A stretch of 32,674 bases of DNA from Betaproteobacteria bacterium (lineage in GTDB: Bacteria > Pseudomonadota > Gammaproteobacteria > Burkholderiales > Methylophilaceae): the NCBI GenBank assembly GCA_022599515.1, contig JAHZMC010000040.1, positions 1-32,674 of the forward strand, read 5' to 3'. Position numbers and translations under genes: made by a program. Shown piece after piece: positions 14,886 through 23,881 of this stretch. How positions within the stretch are numbered: the first letter of the stretch is position 1; every line of letters starts with the position of its first letter. A model generated the notes under the pieces. The model saw only the letters and a program-made list of their open reading frames with translations, was not told where the DNA came from and ran no database searches.

Positions 14886-15899
14886 AATAAACCAATCAAA
14901 ACAATCTTTGTGTGTGAGTTTATCACTGCGGGCGGCTTAAATCATCAAACGTTGCCACAATCGCTATTAGACCAAGGCAAGGCGATGCGCGATGCTTTAT
15001 TGCGTGACTTGTCTGATTTACCATATCAAATCATTACAGCAATCGATGCGCGATTAACAAAGCCAATTGATTGTCATATTTATTATGCGATTCAGGCAGA
15101 AGATGATGCATGGCAGAAGTGGTCTGAGATAATGAATAGCGTTGATGCGGTTTGGCTGATTGCGCCAGAAACAGATGGTGATTTGGCTAAATTAACCGCA
15201 CTGGCTTTACAGCAAAATAAAATCATTTTGGGATGCGGTTTAAGTGCGATTGAGGTGTGTAGTAGCAAATTGGCGACTTATCAATTATTGAAGCAAAGTG
15301 GCGTGAATACAGTAGAAACGTATTCGTACGTTGAATGGCAAAAAACAGATGGTATAACATGGTTAGCTAAGCCAGATGATGGGGCAGGCTGTGAGCAAAC
15401 GGTTTGCTTTGATGAGGCTGTGAACTTATCGCAATGGTTGTTAGCGCATCAGCATACTGAAAAGCATGTGATTCAGCCATATTTGACCGGCTCTGCAGGT
15501 AGTATTTCCTGTGTGATGCATCAAGGTAAAGCTCATGTGTTAAGTTGTAATCAGCAGTTAATTACAGTGAAAAATAATGTGCTTAACTATCAAGGTTGTG
15601 TAGTGAATGGCATGCGGCAACATTGGCAAAAATTTGTCGCTTTAGCGAATCAAATCGCACAATTGTTACCTGATTTAGCGGGTTATGTTGGTATTGATGT
15701 TATCGTTAGCGATAATGAAAAAGAAGAAACAATCACGGTGATTGAAATTAATCCACGGCTAACGACGAGCTATATTGCGCTACGTGAGGCGACAGGTTAC
15801 AACATGGCTGAACGCATCATCAATACACTCACAAATGCAGATTGTCATTGGCCAGTCATGCAACAAAATGAGGCATTGCTTGAGGTTGGTCATGCATAA
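14880..15899 (+). CDS. MfnD-like ATP-grasp ligase (tyramine-glutamate ligase family)
   Basis: 339 residues. The N-terminus IFVCEFITAGGLNHQTLP is the mark of the ATP-grasp group that contains archaeal MfnD, which adds glutamate to tyramine in methanofuran synthesis. The core shows WLAKPDDGAGCEQT (nucleotide loop), HVIQPYLTGSAGS and TVIEINPRLTTSYIAL with the metal-binding Glu and Asn. A CAGGA ribosome-binding site lies just before the ATG, inside the divergent HisA-like gene. Its stop overlaps the mfnF-like start (ATGCATAA). Methylofuran of methylotrophs carries tyramine or tyrosine with a glutamate chain, so the role follows from family and neighbours; the exact acceptor is inferred. Confidence 0.82.
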   Translation: MQNKPIKTIFVCEFITAGGLNHQTLPQSLLDQGKAMRDALLRDLSDLPYQIITAIDARLTKPIDCHIYYAIQAEDDAWQKWSEIMNSVDAVWLIAPETDGDLAKLTALALQQNKIILGCGLSAIEVCSSKLATYQLLKQSGVNTVETYSYVEWQKTDGITWLAKPDDGAGCEQTVCFDEAVNLSQWLLAHQHTEKHVIQPYLTGSAGSISCVMHQGKAHVLSCNQQLITVKNNVLNYQGCVVNGMRQHWQKFVALANQIAQLLPDLAGYVGIDVIVSDNEKEETITVIEINPRLTTSYIALREATGYNMAERIINTLTNADCHWPVMQQNEALLEVGHA

Positions 15900-16929
15900 A
15901 ATCGTCGGTTGGGATATTGGCGGCGCGCATGTGAAAGCGGTGCTACTTGATGAGAGTCAAAATGTTATCCATGTTCAGCAAATGGCATGTCCTTTGTGGT
16001 TAGGTTTGGATCAGCTAAAAACGGTTATGCTCGCTATATTGAAAAGCATGGGGGTTGAATCAAAGCAAGTGCATCATGCCGTTACCATGACGGGTGAGTT
16101 GGTTGATTTGTTTGCTAATCGGCATGAGGGTGTTTTAGCGATTGCGCAATTTGTTAGCAAATTATTAGGCAATGAGGTCTTGTTTTATGCAATTGATAGC
16201 AAAACCAATGCGCCACATTTGGTTACCCTCAATCAAGTGCCAGAGCGCACCAAAATGATTGCCTCTGCCAATTGGCATGCCAGCGCGTGTTTAATTGCAC
16301 AAATCATGCCATCCGCATTATTAGTCGACATTGGTAGCACGACGACCGATATTATTGCGATAGAGAATGGCAAGATAATCAATCAAGCAATGACCGATGC
16401 AGAACGCATGCAACAAGATGTTTTGGTTTATACAGGCGTGGTGCGCACACCTGTTATGGCAGTTGCTCAAAAATTACCGTTGGGGTCTACTGAAACCAAT
16501 GTAGCGGCTGAGTATTTTGCAACCATGGCAGATGTTTATCGATTAACGGGAGAGCTTGCTGAGACCGTTGATATGGCAGAAACGGCTGATGGCGGACCAA
16601 AAACTGTCTTGACATCTGCAAGACGTTTAGCCCGTATGGTTGGGCATGATGTGGAAGATAAACCGCTTGAAAGCTGGCAGCAATTGGCGCAAGCTTGCCG
16701 TGTGAAACAATGTCATCAAATTCAGTCAGCTATTAACAAACAGTTAACAAAAAATATGACGATTCTAGGCGCAGGCGCAGGGCATTTTTTAGTAAAAGCA
16801 ATTGCCGCATCATTGCAACATCCTTACGCGACGCTCAATTCAATATTGCCTCACCAAGAAGAGCATTTGGGCGTTTGCTTACCCGCTTATGCAGTTGCTG
16901 TATTAGCGGATAGAAAGGGTATTGCTTAA
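15892..16929 (+). CDS. MfnF-like protein (hydantoinase/oxoprolinase-type ASKHA fold)
   Basis: 345 residues from the ATG at 15892. A longer frame from 15775 exists but lies inside the mfnD-like gene; the conserved family start is KIVGWDIGGAHVKAV right after this ATG. The ASKHA nucleotide-binding motifs are visible: GWDIGGAHVKA (phosphate 1), LLVDIGSTTTDII (phosphate 2) and ILGAGAGHFL (adenosine). The family includes MfnF, which condenses aminomethylfuran-methyl diphosphate with gamma-glutamyl-tyramine in methanofuran synthesis. The gene overlaps mfnD-like by eight bases and pabB by one, so the operon is tightly coupled. Family is clear; the precise reaction here is inferred from archaea. Confidence 0.82.
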   Translation: MHKIVGWDIGGAHVKAVLLDESQNVIHVQQMACPLWLGLDQLKTVMLAILKSMGVESKQVHHAVTMTGELVDLFANRHEGVLAIAQFVSKLLGNEVLFYAIDSKTNAPHLVTLNQVPERTKMIASANWHASACLIAQIMPSALLVDIGSTTTDIIAIENGKIINQAMTDAERMQQDVLVYTGVVRTPVMAVAQKLPLGSTETNVAAEYFATMADVYRLTGELAETVDMAETADGGPKTVLTSARRLARMVGHDVEDKPLESWQQLAQACRVKQCHQIQSAINKQLTKNMTILGAGAGHFLVKAIAASLQHPYATLNSILPHQEEHLGVCLPAYAVAVLADRKGIA

Positions 16930-18341
16930 TGCCAATACTGAAACAAGTGCTACCTTACCATCACGATAGTGCGCGGTTATTTGAGCGTATTGCACATGAG
17001 CCATGGGCCATGTTATTAGATAGTGGTCAAATGCTAGATGCCAACACCGGTAAGCCTGGTAGTCAATATGGGCAGTACGATATTATCGTGGCTAAGCCAA
17101 TAACCACCTTGATTACGAATGCAGATGCTACAACGATTCAAGATGGCAATGAAGTGAAAGTCTCTACGGAAGACCCTTTTGCATTACTTAACCAATTGCT
17201 AAAGCGTTATCCAGCGCAGGATATTGGTGTGCCATTTGCAGGCGGAGCAGTCGGTTATTTTGCTTATGATTTAGGACGAAGAGTAGAAAAAATTAACGAT
17301 AAAAACACGCCTGAAAACATACCTGAAATGATGATTGGTCTTTATGACTGGGCGGTGGTTGTAAATCACAAAAAAAAGGAAACCATGTTGATTTCGCATG
17401 GATTCTCACAAGAAACAGAGCAGAACTGGCTTGCACTAACGCATCTTTTTCAGGATGCAATTAAACCTAGCCAATCTGCGTTTAAGGTGCTCAAAGAGAC
17501 GCAATGCAATTTTAGTGAAACAAGTTATTGCAACGCATTTGACAAAATAAAAGCTTATATTCATTCAGGCGATTGTTATCAAGTCAATTTAGCGCAGCGT
17601 TTTTCAGCAGAGGTAAGTGGTGATAGTTGGCTGGCTTATAAAAAACTGCGTGAAATTAGCCCCGCTCCATTTATGGCCTATATGCAATTGCCGAATAGTC
17701 AGAACGATTTTTTTCAAGTATTGTCCAGTTCCCCAGAACGGTTTGTGCAGGTGATAGGTCATCACGTGGAAACGCGACCCATTAAAGGCACAAGGCCGCG
17801 TGCAGAAGATTTAAAGCAGGATTTAGCTTATGCAAAAGAGTTGCAAGACAGCGAAAAGGATCAAGCTGAAAACTTGATGATTGTTGATTTGCTCAGAAAC
17901 GATATTGGTAAAAATTGTGAAACGGGTAGCGTAAAAGTTGAGCAATTGTTTCAATTGCAAAGTTTTGCTAATGTGCATCATCTAGTGAGTATTGTGACGG
18001 CAAAGCTAAAACGGAATGCAAGTGCGATTGATTTGTTAAGAGGGTGCTTTCCTGGTGGGTCTATTACAGGTGCGCCTAAAGTGCGCTCAATGGAGATTAT
18101 TGAAGAGTTGGAACCGAATAGGCGCGGTGTCTATTGCGGTGCGATTGGGTATATTGGTTTTGATGGTAAAATGGATACCAATATCGCTATTCGAACAGCG
18201 GTGATTAACAATCAACAGTTAAGTTATTACGCAGGTGGTGGTATCGTTGCAGATTCAAGTGGTTCGAAAGAGTATTTAGAAACATTGGATAAAGCGTCTA
18301 CTATGATTAAACTGCTAAAGTTTTTTCAATGGCGTGATTAA
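16929..18341 (+). CDS. pabB: Aminodeoxychorismate synthase component I
   Basis: 470 residues of the chorismate-binding family. The PIKGT motif at 284-288, with Lys286, separates PabB from anthranilate synthase, which has PIAGT. Other family signatures are SGDCYQVNLAQRF near residue 213 and GGSITGAPKVRSMEI around 377. It makes 4-amino-4-deoxychorismate from chorismate and ammonia, leading to p-aminobenzoate. The start overlaps the mfnF-like stop by one base (TAATG). Its place inside a cofactor operon is informative: p-aminobenzoate is the substrate of beta-RFAP synthase (5617-6585) for H4MPT, besides folate. No pabA or pabC is in the window. Confidence 0.93.
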   Translation: MPILKQVLPYHHDSARLFERIAHEPWAMLLDSGQMLDANTGKPGSQYGQYDIIVAKPITTLITNADATTIQDGNEVKVSTEDPFALLNQLLKRYPAQDIGVPFAGGAVGYFAYDLGRRVEKINDKNTPENIPEMMIGLYDWAVVVNHKKKETMLISHGFSQETEQNWLALTHLFQDAIKPSQSAFKVLKETQCNFSETSYCNAFDKIKAYIHSGDCYQVNLAQRFSAEVSGDSWLAYKKLREISPAPFMAYMQLPNSQNDFFQVLSSSPERFVQVIGHHVETRPIKGTRPRAEDLKQDLAYAKELQDSEKDQAENLMIVDLLRNDIGKNCETGSVKVEQLFQLQSFANVHHLVSIVTAKLKRNASAIDLLRGCFPGGSITGAPKVRSMEIIEELEPNRRGVYCGAIGYIGFDGKMDTNIAIRTAVINNQQLSYYAGGGIVADSSGSKEYLETLDKASTMIKLLKFFQWRD

Positions 18342-18487
18342 GAATTGACGTGATTAAATCGATTATATGTGTGCTAAAAACCAACCCTATTTTAGGGAAG
18401 GTAATAAGAAGAATAATGTATTGTTTTGCTTTATTAGATAGTGCTCAACTATGGTCGAATGCGACAAACAATAAAAAAGGAAGAGCC

Positions 18488-19102
18488 GTGTGGGTAGTTA
18501 AAGTTGGAGGGAGCTTACTAGGATCGCCAGAGTTAGAGCGATGGTTAGGCTTATTTGCTAAGTTTAGTGATGGCAATATTATCATCGTGCCAGGTGGCGG
18601 CGTGTTTGCTGATGCCGTACGAGATGCACAAAAAGTATCTAAAATCAGCGGTGCCTGCGCGCACAAGTTAGCGGTATTGGCGATGGATCAGTTTGGGTTA
18701 TTGCTGGCCAACATGAACCCTGATTTGGCGGTTGCAAGAACCGAAATGGAAATTGATGAACGTACTTGGCAGCATCGATGTATTGTATGGCTACCAAGTC
18801 AAATGGTGTTAGCGGATGACAGTATTCCAAAGAGTTGGGATGTGACTTCTGATAGCATCGCTGCATGGCTGGCAGAAAAAGTGGATGCACAACAACTGGT
18901 ACTGGTTAAGTCTGATAAACCTAATGGTGCCGAGTTGAGCTTAAAAATGATGACGGAAAGCGGTGTTGTTGACGAGGCGTTTAGTGACTTTGTGTTGAAT
19001 AAAACATTTGGCCGTTGGGTGCTGAAAAAAACAGATTGTGAATACTTTTTAGAAGGTGTTAATTATGAAACACTTGGCAAAGTAGCTGGTGCACTTCATT
19101 AA
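18488..19102 (+). CDS. MfnE-like amino acid kinase family protein
   Basis: 204 residues from the GTG at 18488. A longer frame from GTG 18350 has an unconserved 46-residue extension; the family begins WVVKVGGSLLGSPEL, and an AAGGA ribosome-binding site (18477-18481) stands eight bases before this GTG. Other motifs are IIIVPGGGVFADAVRDAQ and AHKLAVLAMDQFGLLLA. In archaea MfnE, of this superfamily, phosphorylates aminomethylfuran-methyl phosphate to the diphosphate used by MfnF. A homologue occurs in methylotroph H4MPT/methylofuran clusters. It lies about 146 bases after pabB and 15 before the carbinolamine dehydratase-like gene. Confidence 0.78.
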   Translation: MWVVKVGGSLLGSPELERWLGLFAKFSDGNIIIVPGGGVFADAVRDAQKVSKISGACAHKLAVLAMDQFGLLLANMNPDLAVARTEMEIDERTWQHRCIVWLPSQMVLADDSIPKSWDVTSDSIAAWLAEKVDAQQLVLVKSDKPNGAELSLKMMTESGVVDEAFSDFVLNKTFGRWVLKKTDCEYFLEGVNYETLGKVAGALH

Positions 19103-19117
19103 TGAGGGGCAGTATTA

Positions 19118-19489
19118 ATGACTGACAGTAAAATTTATACAGAAGACGAAGTTGCTGCTAAGCTGGCAGCAGAATTACCGCATTGGTTTTTTGAAAATGG
19201 CTGGATTCGCCGTAAGTATAAAACCAGTGGCTGGAAAGCAACGCTGATGGTGGTTAATACCGTTGGTCATCTAGCTGAAGCCGCTTGGCATCATCCTGAT
19301 TTAACCGTTTCTTATGCTTTTGTAATTGTTAAGCTGTGCACACATGAGGCAAAAGGCATTACCGATAAAGATTTTGAATTAGCCGCTAAGATTGAGCAAG
19401 TGATTGCATGGCAACCAGCGTTGGAAGAGGGTGCTTTAACAGGCACACCAAATGACGATGCACGGTTTAAATATATCAAATACGATTAA
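19118..19489 (+). CDS. Pterin-4a-carbinolamine dehydratase-like protein
   Basis: 123 residues, single PCD/DCoH domain. The family signature is seen as HLAEAAWHHPDLTVSYAFVIVKLCTH (split here: HLAEAAWHHPDL, then YAFVIVKLCTH), with His58-His59 and His76 forming the usual active site. Such proteins dehydrate 4a-hydroxy-tetrahydropterins made by aromatic amino acid hydroxylases, and some family members act in molybdopterin or other pterin pathways. No phenylalanine hydroxylase is nearby; instead it ends an operon of H4MPT and methylofuran genes, so a role with tetrahydropterin or its precursors is inferred. A GAGGGG ribosome-binding site precedes the ATG. Confidence 0.85.
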   Translation: MTDSKIYTEDEVAAKLAAELPHWFFENGWIRRKYKTSGWKATLMVVNTVGHLAEAAWHHPDLTVSYAFVIVKLCTHEAKGITDKDFELAAKIEQVIAWQPALEEGALTGTPNDDARFKYIKYD

Positions 19490-19520
19490 AACAATCATCC
19501 TACGAACAGTCATCTTTGCC

Positions 19521-19550
19521 CGTCATCGCGAGCGTAGCGTGGCGATGCAG
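19521..19550. repeat. REP-like intergenic repeat
   Basis: CATCGC (19524-19529) and GCGATG (19542-19547) flank GAGCGTAGCGTG. The unit resembles the GTCATTGCGAGCGAAGCGTGG-type repeats scattered between genes in many proteobacterial genomes. It sits between two converging genes, where it may act as a terminator or messenger stabiliser. Only one copy is in the window. Confidence 0.55.
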
Positions 19551-19624
19551 AGAGGGGCGATAAGGATTAATTGCATTGCCTACCCAGTACTTCTTCAGCC
19601 CATTAGAGTAAATACGACTAATCT

Positions 19625-22600
19625 CTAATCTAGAAGTCTCTTTTTAAACCGACCAAAGTGCAACATAATCGTTGGTAATATCAATAAATTTAGAATCGTT
19701 GATGTGACCAATCCACCAACAATAATCGTGGCCATTGGCCCTTCAATTTCACGACCTGGTTGATTACTACCTGCCGCCAATGGCAATAAACCTAAGCCTG
19801 TGACTAAAGCAGTCATTAAAATAGAAGGTAGGCGCTCGGTTGCGCCGCGGATGCATGTTTCTAGGTCCCAAATACAATCTTCTTCATCGATTAAATGTTG
19901 AAAATGCGAGACCATCATAATTGAGTTTCTGAGCGTAATGCCAAATAGAGTGACGAAACCAACCAATGAACCTAGTGAAATCCAGCCGCCAGTGAATAGT
20001 GCTGCAATCACGCCGCCAATTAAGGCGAACGGCAAGTTGACAAAGGTGAGTAGCAAGTTACGTAATTGTCCAAAAGCCACATAAAGCATTAAGAAAATAG
20101 CGACGCCAGCTAGAATAGAATGCACTAATAAGTCTTCGCGAGATTGGGCGTTAGCTTCTGCTTCACCAGTAAATTCTAAATAGTTGCCTTGATGTAGTTG
20201 AATCTCATTCTTAATGCGGTCGCGAATTTCTTCATTAAAGCTGGCAATATCACGGTCTTCCACATTGGCGGTAATGGTTTGGATACGCTTAGCGCCTGCA
20301 TGCAATATCTTAGAGCGCCCGTTTTCTTGAGTAATAAAAGCAATATCTTTTAAGTAGAGCAACTTACCTGCTGGATTAAAGAAAGGGATATTTTTGATAT
20401 CGCCAATATCATCACGTGCTTCCTCTTCTAAAACTACCGTTAAGCCAACCACATGATTGCCCAGATAAACTTGAGCAATGGGCACGCTTTCATAAGAGGC
20501 ACGTAATGCATCTAACACATCAACTGTTTTTAAACCCCATTCAGCTAACTTTTCAGGTCTTAATCGAATAACCGCTTGTGGCGTGCCTGGTGGTGATTGT
20601 AGAAGTACATCTTCAGCGCCTCTTACATCAGCAACTACGGCTGCAATTTTTTGTGCATCGCGGTCTAGCGCATCTAAATCAGTGCCATATAGGTTAATGA
20701 CAGTAGATGCAGCATAGCCAGAAATGGTTTCCTCAATACGCTCTGTTAAAAAGGTATTGATGGCAAAGTTAACGCCAACAAAGCCAATTTCAGCAACACC
20801 ATCATCATCTTGATCTTCTACTTCGCCAGCTAATTCTTCACGAATGTCCGCTAAAATGCGATCTTGTTCGTTGCCAGATAGTGTACCAATCTCGATTTCA
20901 AATTCACTATAATGCGTACCAAAAGTATCCGCACCATTCGGCGCGCGGCCAACCCATTGTGTAACCGATTTAACACCATCTATTTTGCGTAAAACACTAG
21001 AGACTTTTTTACCTAGCCTTAACGACTCTTGTTCTGATGTGCCAGGTACTGCGGTCATGTGCATAATAAAATGACCCTCGTGGAGAGCAGGGATGAACTG
21101 ACTTTTAAACAAGAGCAAGATACCCAGTCCAATTGCGATGAGCATAAAACTGCCAGCCAACACCGCTTTAAAGTTTCGCTCAATACGATGCAGTAATTTC
21201 ACATAAGCGGTTTTAATTGACCTGATAATCGGAGAGTCTTCCGACTCTAATTTGGCATTGCCTAGCAATAAATAACACAAAGCAGGTGTGATAGTCAGTG
21301 CGACGACTAGTGATGCCATGATGGCTGCAATATAAGCCATGCCGAGCGGCGCGAATAGCTTGCCTGCCACGCCACTTAAGGTGAGCAGCGGTACAAAGAC
21401 CAATGCAACAATAATGGTTGCATAGACGACGGAACTACGCACTTCCATTGATGCTTCATAAACCACCTTGAAATTGGAAAGTGGTTTGTCCAATAACCGA
21501 TTTTCACGCAAACGCCTAAAGATATTTTCGGTATCAATAATCGCATCATCCACCACTTCTCCAAGCGCAATCGCGAGACCGCCTAACACCATGATGTTGA
21601 GTCCAATATTAAAATAATTGAGCACGACGATGGCAGTGAGTAATGAGAGCGGAATGGCTGTTGCAGAAATAAATGCCGTTCTAACATTGAATAAGAATAA
21701 AAATAAAATCGTAATAACCAAAACCGAGCCAATTAAAATATCGGTTCTAACGCCTTCTATTGCGGTTTCAATAAAGTTAGCAGGGCGAAACAAACCTTCA
21801 TGTAGCGTGACTTTTTCATTCACTAATGTTGGTTTCAACTCTTGCAATGCTTTTTCGATAGCAAGTGTGACAGCATGTGTGTTAGCGCCTAGCTGACCTT
21901 GCACAGATAAATAAATACCTGTTTCTTCATTAATGGCTGCGGCACTAATAGATGGCGCAGCCGCTTCCACCACACGACCGATATCACCAATATGAATTGT
22001 GCGCCCATCTTTATGGAATAGGGTCGCCTTCGCTAGCGCCTCTGGTGTCGCTGCCTGACCTTGAGTATTGACGATAATGCGTTGATTGCTGTTTTGAATA
22101 TAGCCAGCGCCACTTACGCCCGTTGCTTTTTTAGCAGCATCTACCACATCATTAATATTGAGTTGATATTGCAGTAATTTTGCAGGGTCAATTTGCACTT
22201 GATATTGACGTACGTCGCCACCAAACACGTTCACATCTGCGACACCTGGGATGGATAATAAGTGTGGTGTCACCGTCCAGTCTACTACGGTGCGTAGTTC
22301 CATTAAGCTACGGTCTTGTGAAGTTAGTCCAAACCCTAAAACGGTACTTGCAGAGGATGTTAGTGGTGTGATGTTAGGCGTAATACCATAAGGAATCTGA
22401 TTGCTAAGCGTGCTTAAACGCTCGGCAACAACTTGTCGATTGCGGTAAATGTCAGAGTTCTCATCAAAAATAACGGTGACAACTGAAAGCCCCGGAATCG
22501 ACTGCGAACGCATATCTGCAACGCCAACCGTACCCGATATCGATGTTTCAATAGGCTGTGTCACTAAACTTTCTACTAATTCTGCAGACAAGCCTGGCGA

Positions 22601-22756
22601 TTCAGTCTGGATAATAATTTGGGTAGGTGAGAATTCTGGAAATACATCTAAATTGCTACGCGTTAAACTATAACTGCCATACACCACAACCAAAATCGCT
22701 AAGCCGATAATGACGCCATAGAAGCGAATAGAAAAACGAACAATCGCCGACATCAT
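19625..22756 (-). CDS. Heavy-metal-type RND efflux transporter, inner-membrane pump
   Basis: 1043 residues, CusA/CzcA-like. A first membrane helix lies at residues 9-30, a large periplasmic loop follows (IPGLSVVTVIFDENSD, RQVVAERLSTL), then the first six-helix bundle near 340-490, a second loop and a last bundle after about 865. Charged residues for proton relay sit in the fourth helix as LGEVVDDAIIDTENIFRRLRENR, different in detail from the IVDGAVI form of CzcA, so the metal is not assigned. It pumps substrate out across the envelope with the membrane fusion and outer-membrane proteins encoded just upstream. It follows the fusion gene by 51 bases, same strand. Two ATGs stand at the start; the first is used here. 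Confidence 0.92.
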   Translation of the reverse strand: MMSAIVRFSIRFYGVIIGLAILVVVYGSYSLTRSNLDVFPEFSPTQIIIQTESPGLSAELVESLVTQPIETSISGTVGVADMRSQSIPGLSVVTVIFDENSDIYRNRQVVAERLSTLSNQIPYGITPNITPLTSSASTVLGFGLTSQDRSLMELRTVVDWTVTPHLLSIPGVADVNVFGGDVRQYQVQIDPAKLLQYQLNINDVVDAAKKATGVSGAGYIQNSNQRIIVNTQGQAATPEALAKATLFHKDGRTIHIGDIGRVVEAAAPSISAAAINEETGIYLSVQGQLGANTHAVTLAIEKALQELKPTLVNEKVTLHEGLFRPANFIETAIEGVRTDILIGSVLVITILFLFLFNVRTAFISATAIPLSLLTAIVVLNYFNIGLNIMVLGGLAIALGEVVDDAIIDTENIFRRLRENRLLDKPLSNFKVVYEASMEVRSSVVYATIIVALVFVPLLTLSGVAGKLFAPLGMAYIAAIMASLVVALTITPALCYLLLGNAKLESEDSPIIRSIKTAYVKLLHRIERNFKAVLAGSFMLIAIGLGILLLFKSQFIPALHEGHFIMHMTAVPGTSEQESLRLGKKVSSVLRKIDGVKSVTQWVGRAPNGADTFGTHYSEFEIEIGTLSGNEQDRILADIREELAGEVEDQDDDGVAEIGFVGVNFAINTFLTERIEETISGYAASTVINLYGTDLDALDRDAQKIAAVVADVRGAEDVLLQSPPGTPQAVIRLRPEKLAEWGLKTVDVLDALRASYESVPIAQVYLGNHVVGLTVVLEEEARDDIGDIKNIPFFNPAGKLLYLKDIAFITQENGRSKILHAGAKRIQTITANVEDRDIASFNEEIRDRIKNEIQLHQGNYLEFTGEAEANAQSREDLLVHSILAGVAIFLMLYVAFGQLRNLLLTFVNLPFALIGGVIAALFTGGWISLGSLVGFVTLFGITLRNSIMMVSHFQHLIDEEDCIWDLETCIRGATERLPSILMTALVTGLGLLPLAAGSNQPGREIEGPMATIIVGGLVTSTILNLLILPTIMLHFGRFKKRLLD

Positions 22757-22807
22757 ATGGTTTTTGTCTTTGCTAATGTAAGCTGATGCATGTTGATATG
22801 ATTGTGC

Positions 22808-23881
22808 TTAATCATCATTTTCGTTTTTAATCAAATATTTAAATTCTTCAGAAAGCAATAATTGCGCACCTTTAACTACAACTACGCTATCTGCATCAAA
22901 GGTTGAATTGAACCAGCCAGTATCGACTTCAGCCTCGGCAGAAATCGGTTTACGGATAAATTGATTGTCAACTTCTTTAAAATAAGCCCAAGGCGTGCCT
23001 GCATACCAAACGACAGCGCTACTCGGAATCACAACGCCATTGCTCTGTGTGTTTTTGGCATTCATTTCTACAGCAACCCGCATGCCAATCCGTAAATTCT
23101 CCGCAGGCGCACTGTAATAAAATGTTTTGCCAGCACCATTACTATCCGCTTGCGTAGCTGCAGAGATATAAGTGGCCTTGATTGGGCTGTTGCCATTGAG
23201 TGGGGTAATGGCAATAAAATCACCAGGCTTTGGATCTGCTGCACTAAATGGCAAACTTGCTTGAATTAACACGCTTTTGCGTGCAAGCAGCTGATTAAAG
23301 ACGGGTTTGGTTTGATTGCCTAATGCCAATGCAGCTAACGATTTTCCCCATTTTAGGTTAATGCTAGATTCCAGATTGCTAATCTCCAATGCTCTACTGT
23401 TGATAAGCGCGTTATCATTGGTCACTAACGCCTGTGCTTGTTGAACAGCAAGGTCGGATACGTTTTTGTCATCCGCGTTCAGTGTTTTTAATCTGTTATA
23501 TTGCGTGCGATGTTGCTGACTGTTCGCTTGTGCGGAAGCTAGCGCGGCCTTTAAGTTAAGTAGCTGTGTTTTTGCTTCAATTAATGCATCAATCGGAACA
23601 ACGGTTCCAAAACTTTTAATTTCCTTTTGATAAGACATTGGCGTTACTTTAGCGGTGCTGATACCACTATTTTTTTGAACGGCAGGCGAAAGCACAACGG
23701 TACTGACGCCCTCGTTTTCTGTTACGCGGTCTAAGCTTTCAATTTCTTCTTCTTGCTCAGTGCGAAAAGTTTCATATTCATCCTTGCCATAAAAAACCAA
23801 CATCCAAAACAGGACGACAATTAATAACGCTTGTAAGCCAATAATAATGGCAGATTTTTTATTTATCATTACTTTATTCAT
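22808..23881 (-). CDS. RND membrane fusion (periplasmic adaptor) protein
   Basis: 357 residues from the ATG at 23881. A longer frame from 23950 exists but lies inside the preceding gene; the chosen start overlaps that gene's stop by eight bases and has GAGG upstream. An inner-membrane anchor (IIIGLQALLIVVLFWMLVFYG) precedes a periplasmic part with a helical hairpin (KAALASAQANSQQHRTQYNRLK region) and beta-barrel segments such as FIAITPLNG and GMRVAVEMNAK. It connects the inner-membrane pump to the outer-membrane channel. Position between those two genes supports the role; sequence detail puts it in the CusB/CzcB-like group only loosely. Confidence 0.88.
   Translation of the reverse strand: MNKVMINKKSAIIIGLQALLIVVLFWMLVFYGKDEYETFRTEQEEEIESLDRVTENEGVSTVVLSPAVQKNSGISTAKVTPMSYQKEIKSFGTVVPIDALIEAKTQLLNLKAALASAQANSQQHRTQYNRLKTLNADDKNVSDLAVQQAQALVTNDNALINSRALEISNLESSINLKWGKSLAALALGNQTKPVFNQLLARKSVLIQASLPFSAADPKPGDFIAITPLNGNSPIKATYISAATQADSNGAGKTFYYSAPAENLRIGMRVAVEMNAKNTQSNGVVIPSSAVVWYAGTPWAYFKEVDNQFIRKPISAEAEVDTGWFNSTFDADSVVVVKGAQLLLSEEFKYLIKNENDD

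Noticed and set aside
15775..15891. 39-residue N-terminal extension of the MfnF-like protein
   Set aside because: It lies wholly inside the mfnD-like gene in another frame; the ASKHA domain starts right after ATG 15892.
18350..18487. 46-residue extension of the MfnE-like protein
   Set aside because: The GTG at 18488 has a good ribosome-binding site and begins at the conserved kinase N-terminus.
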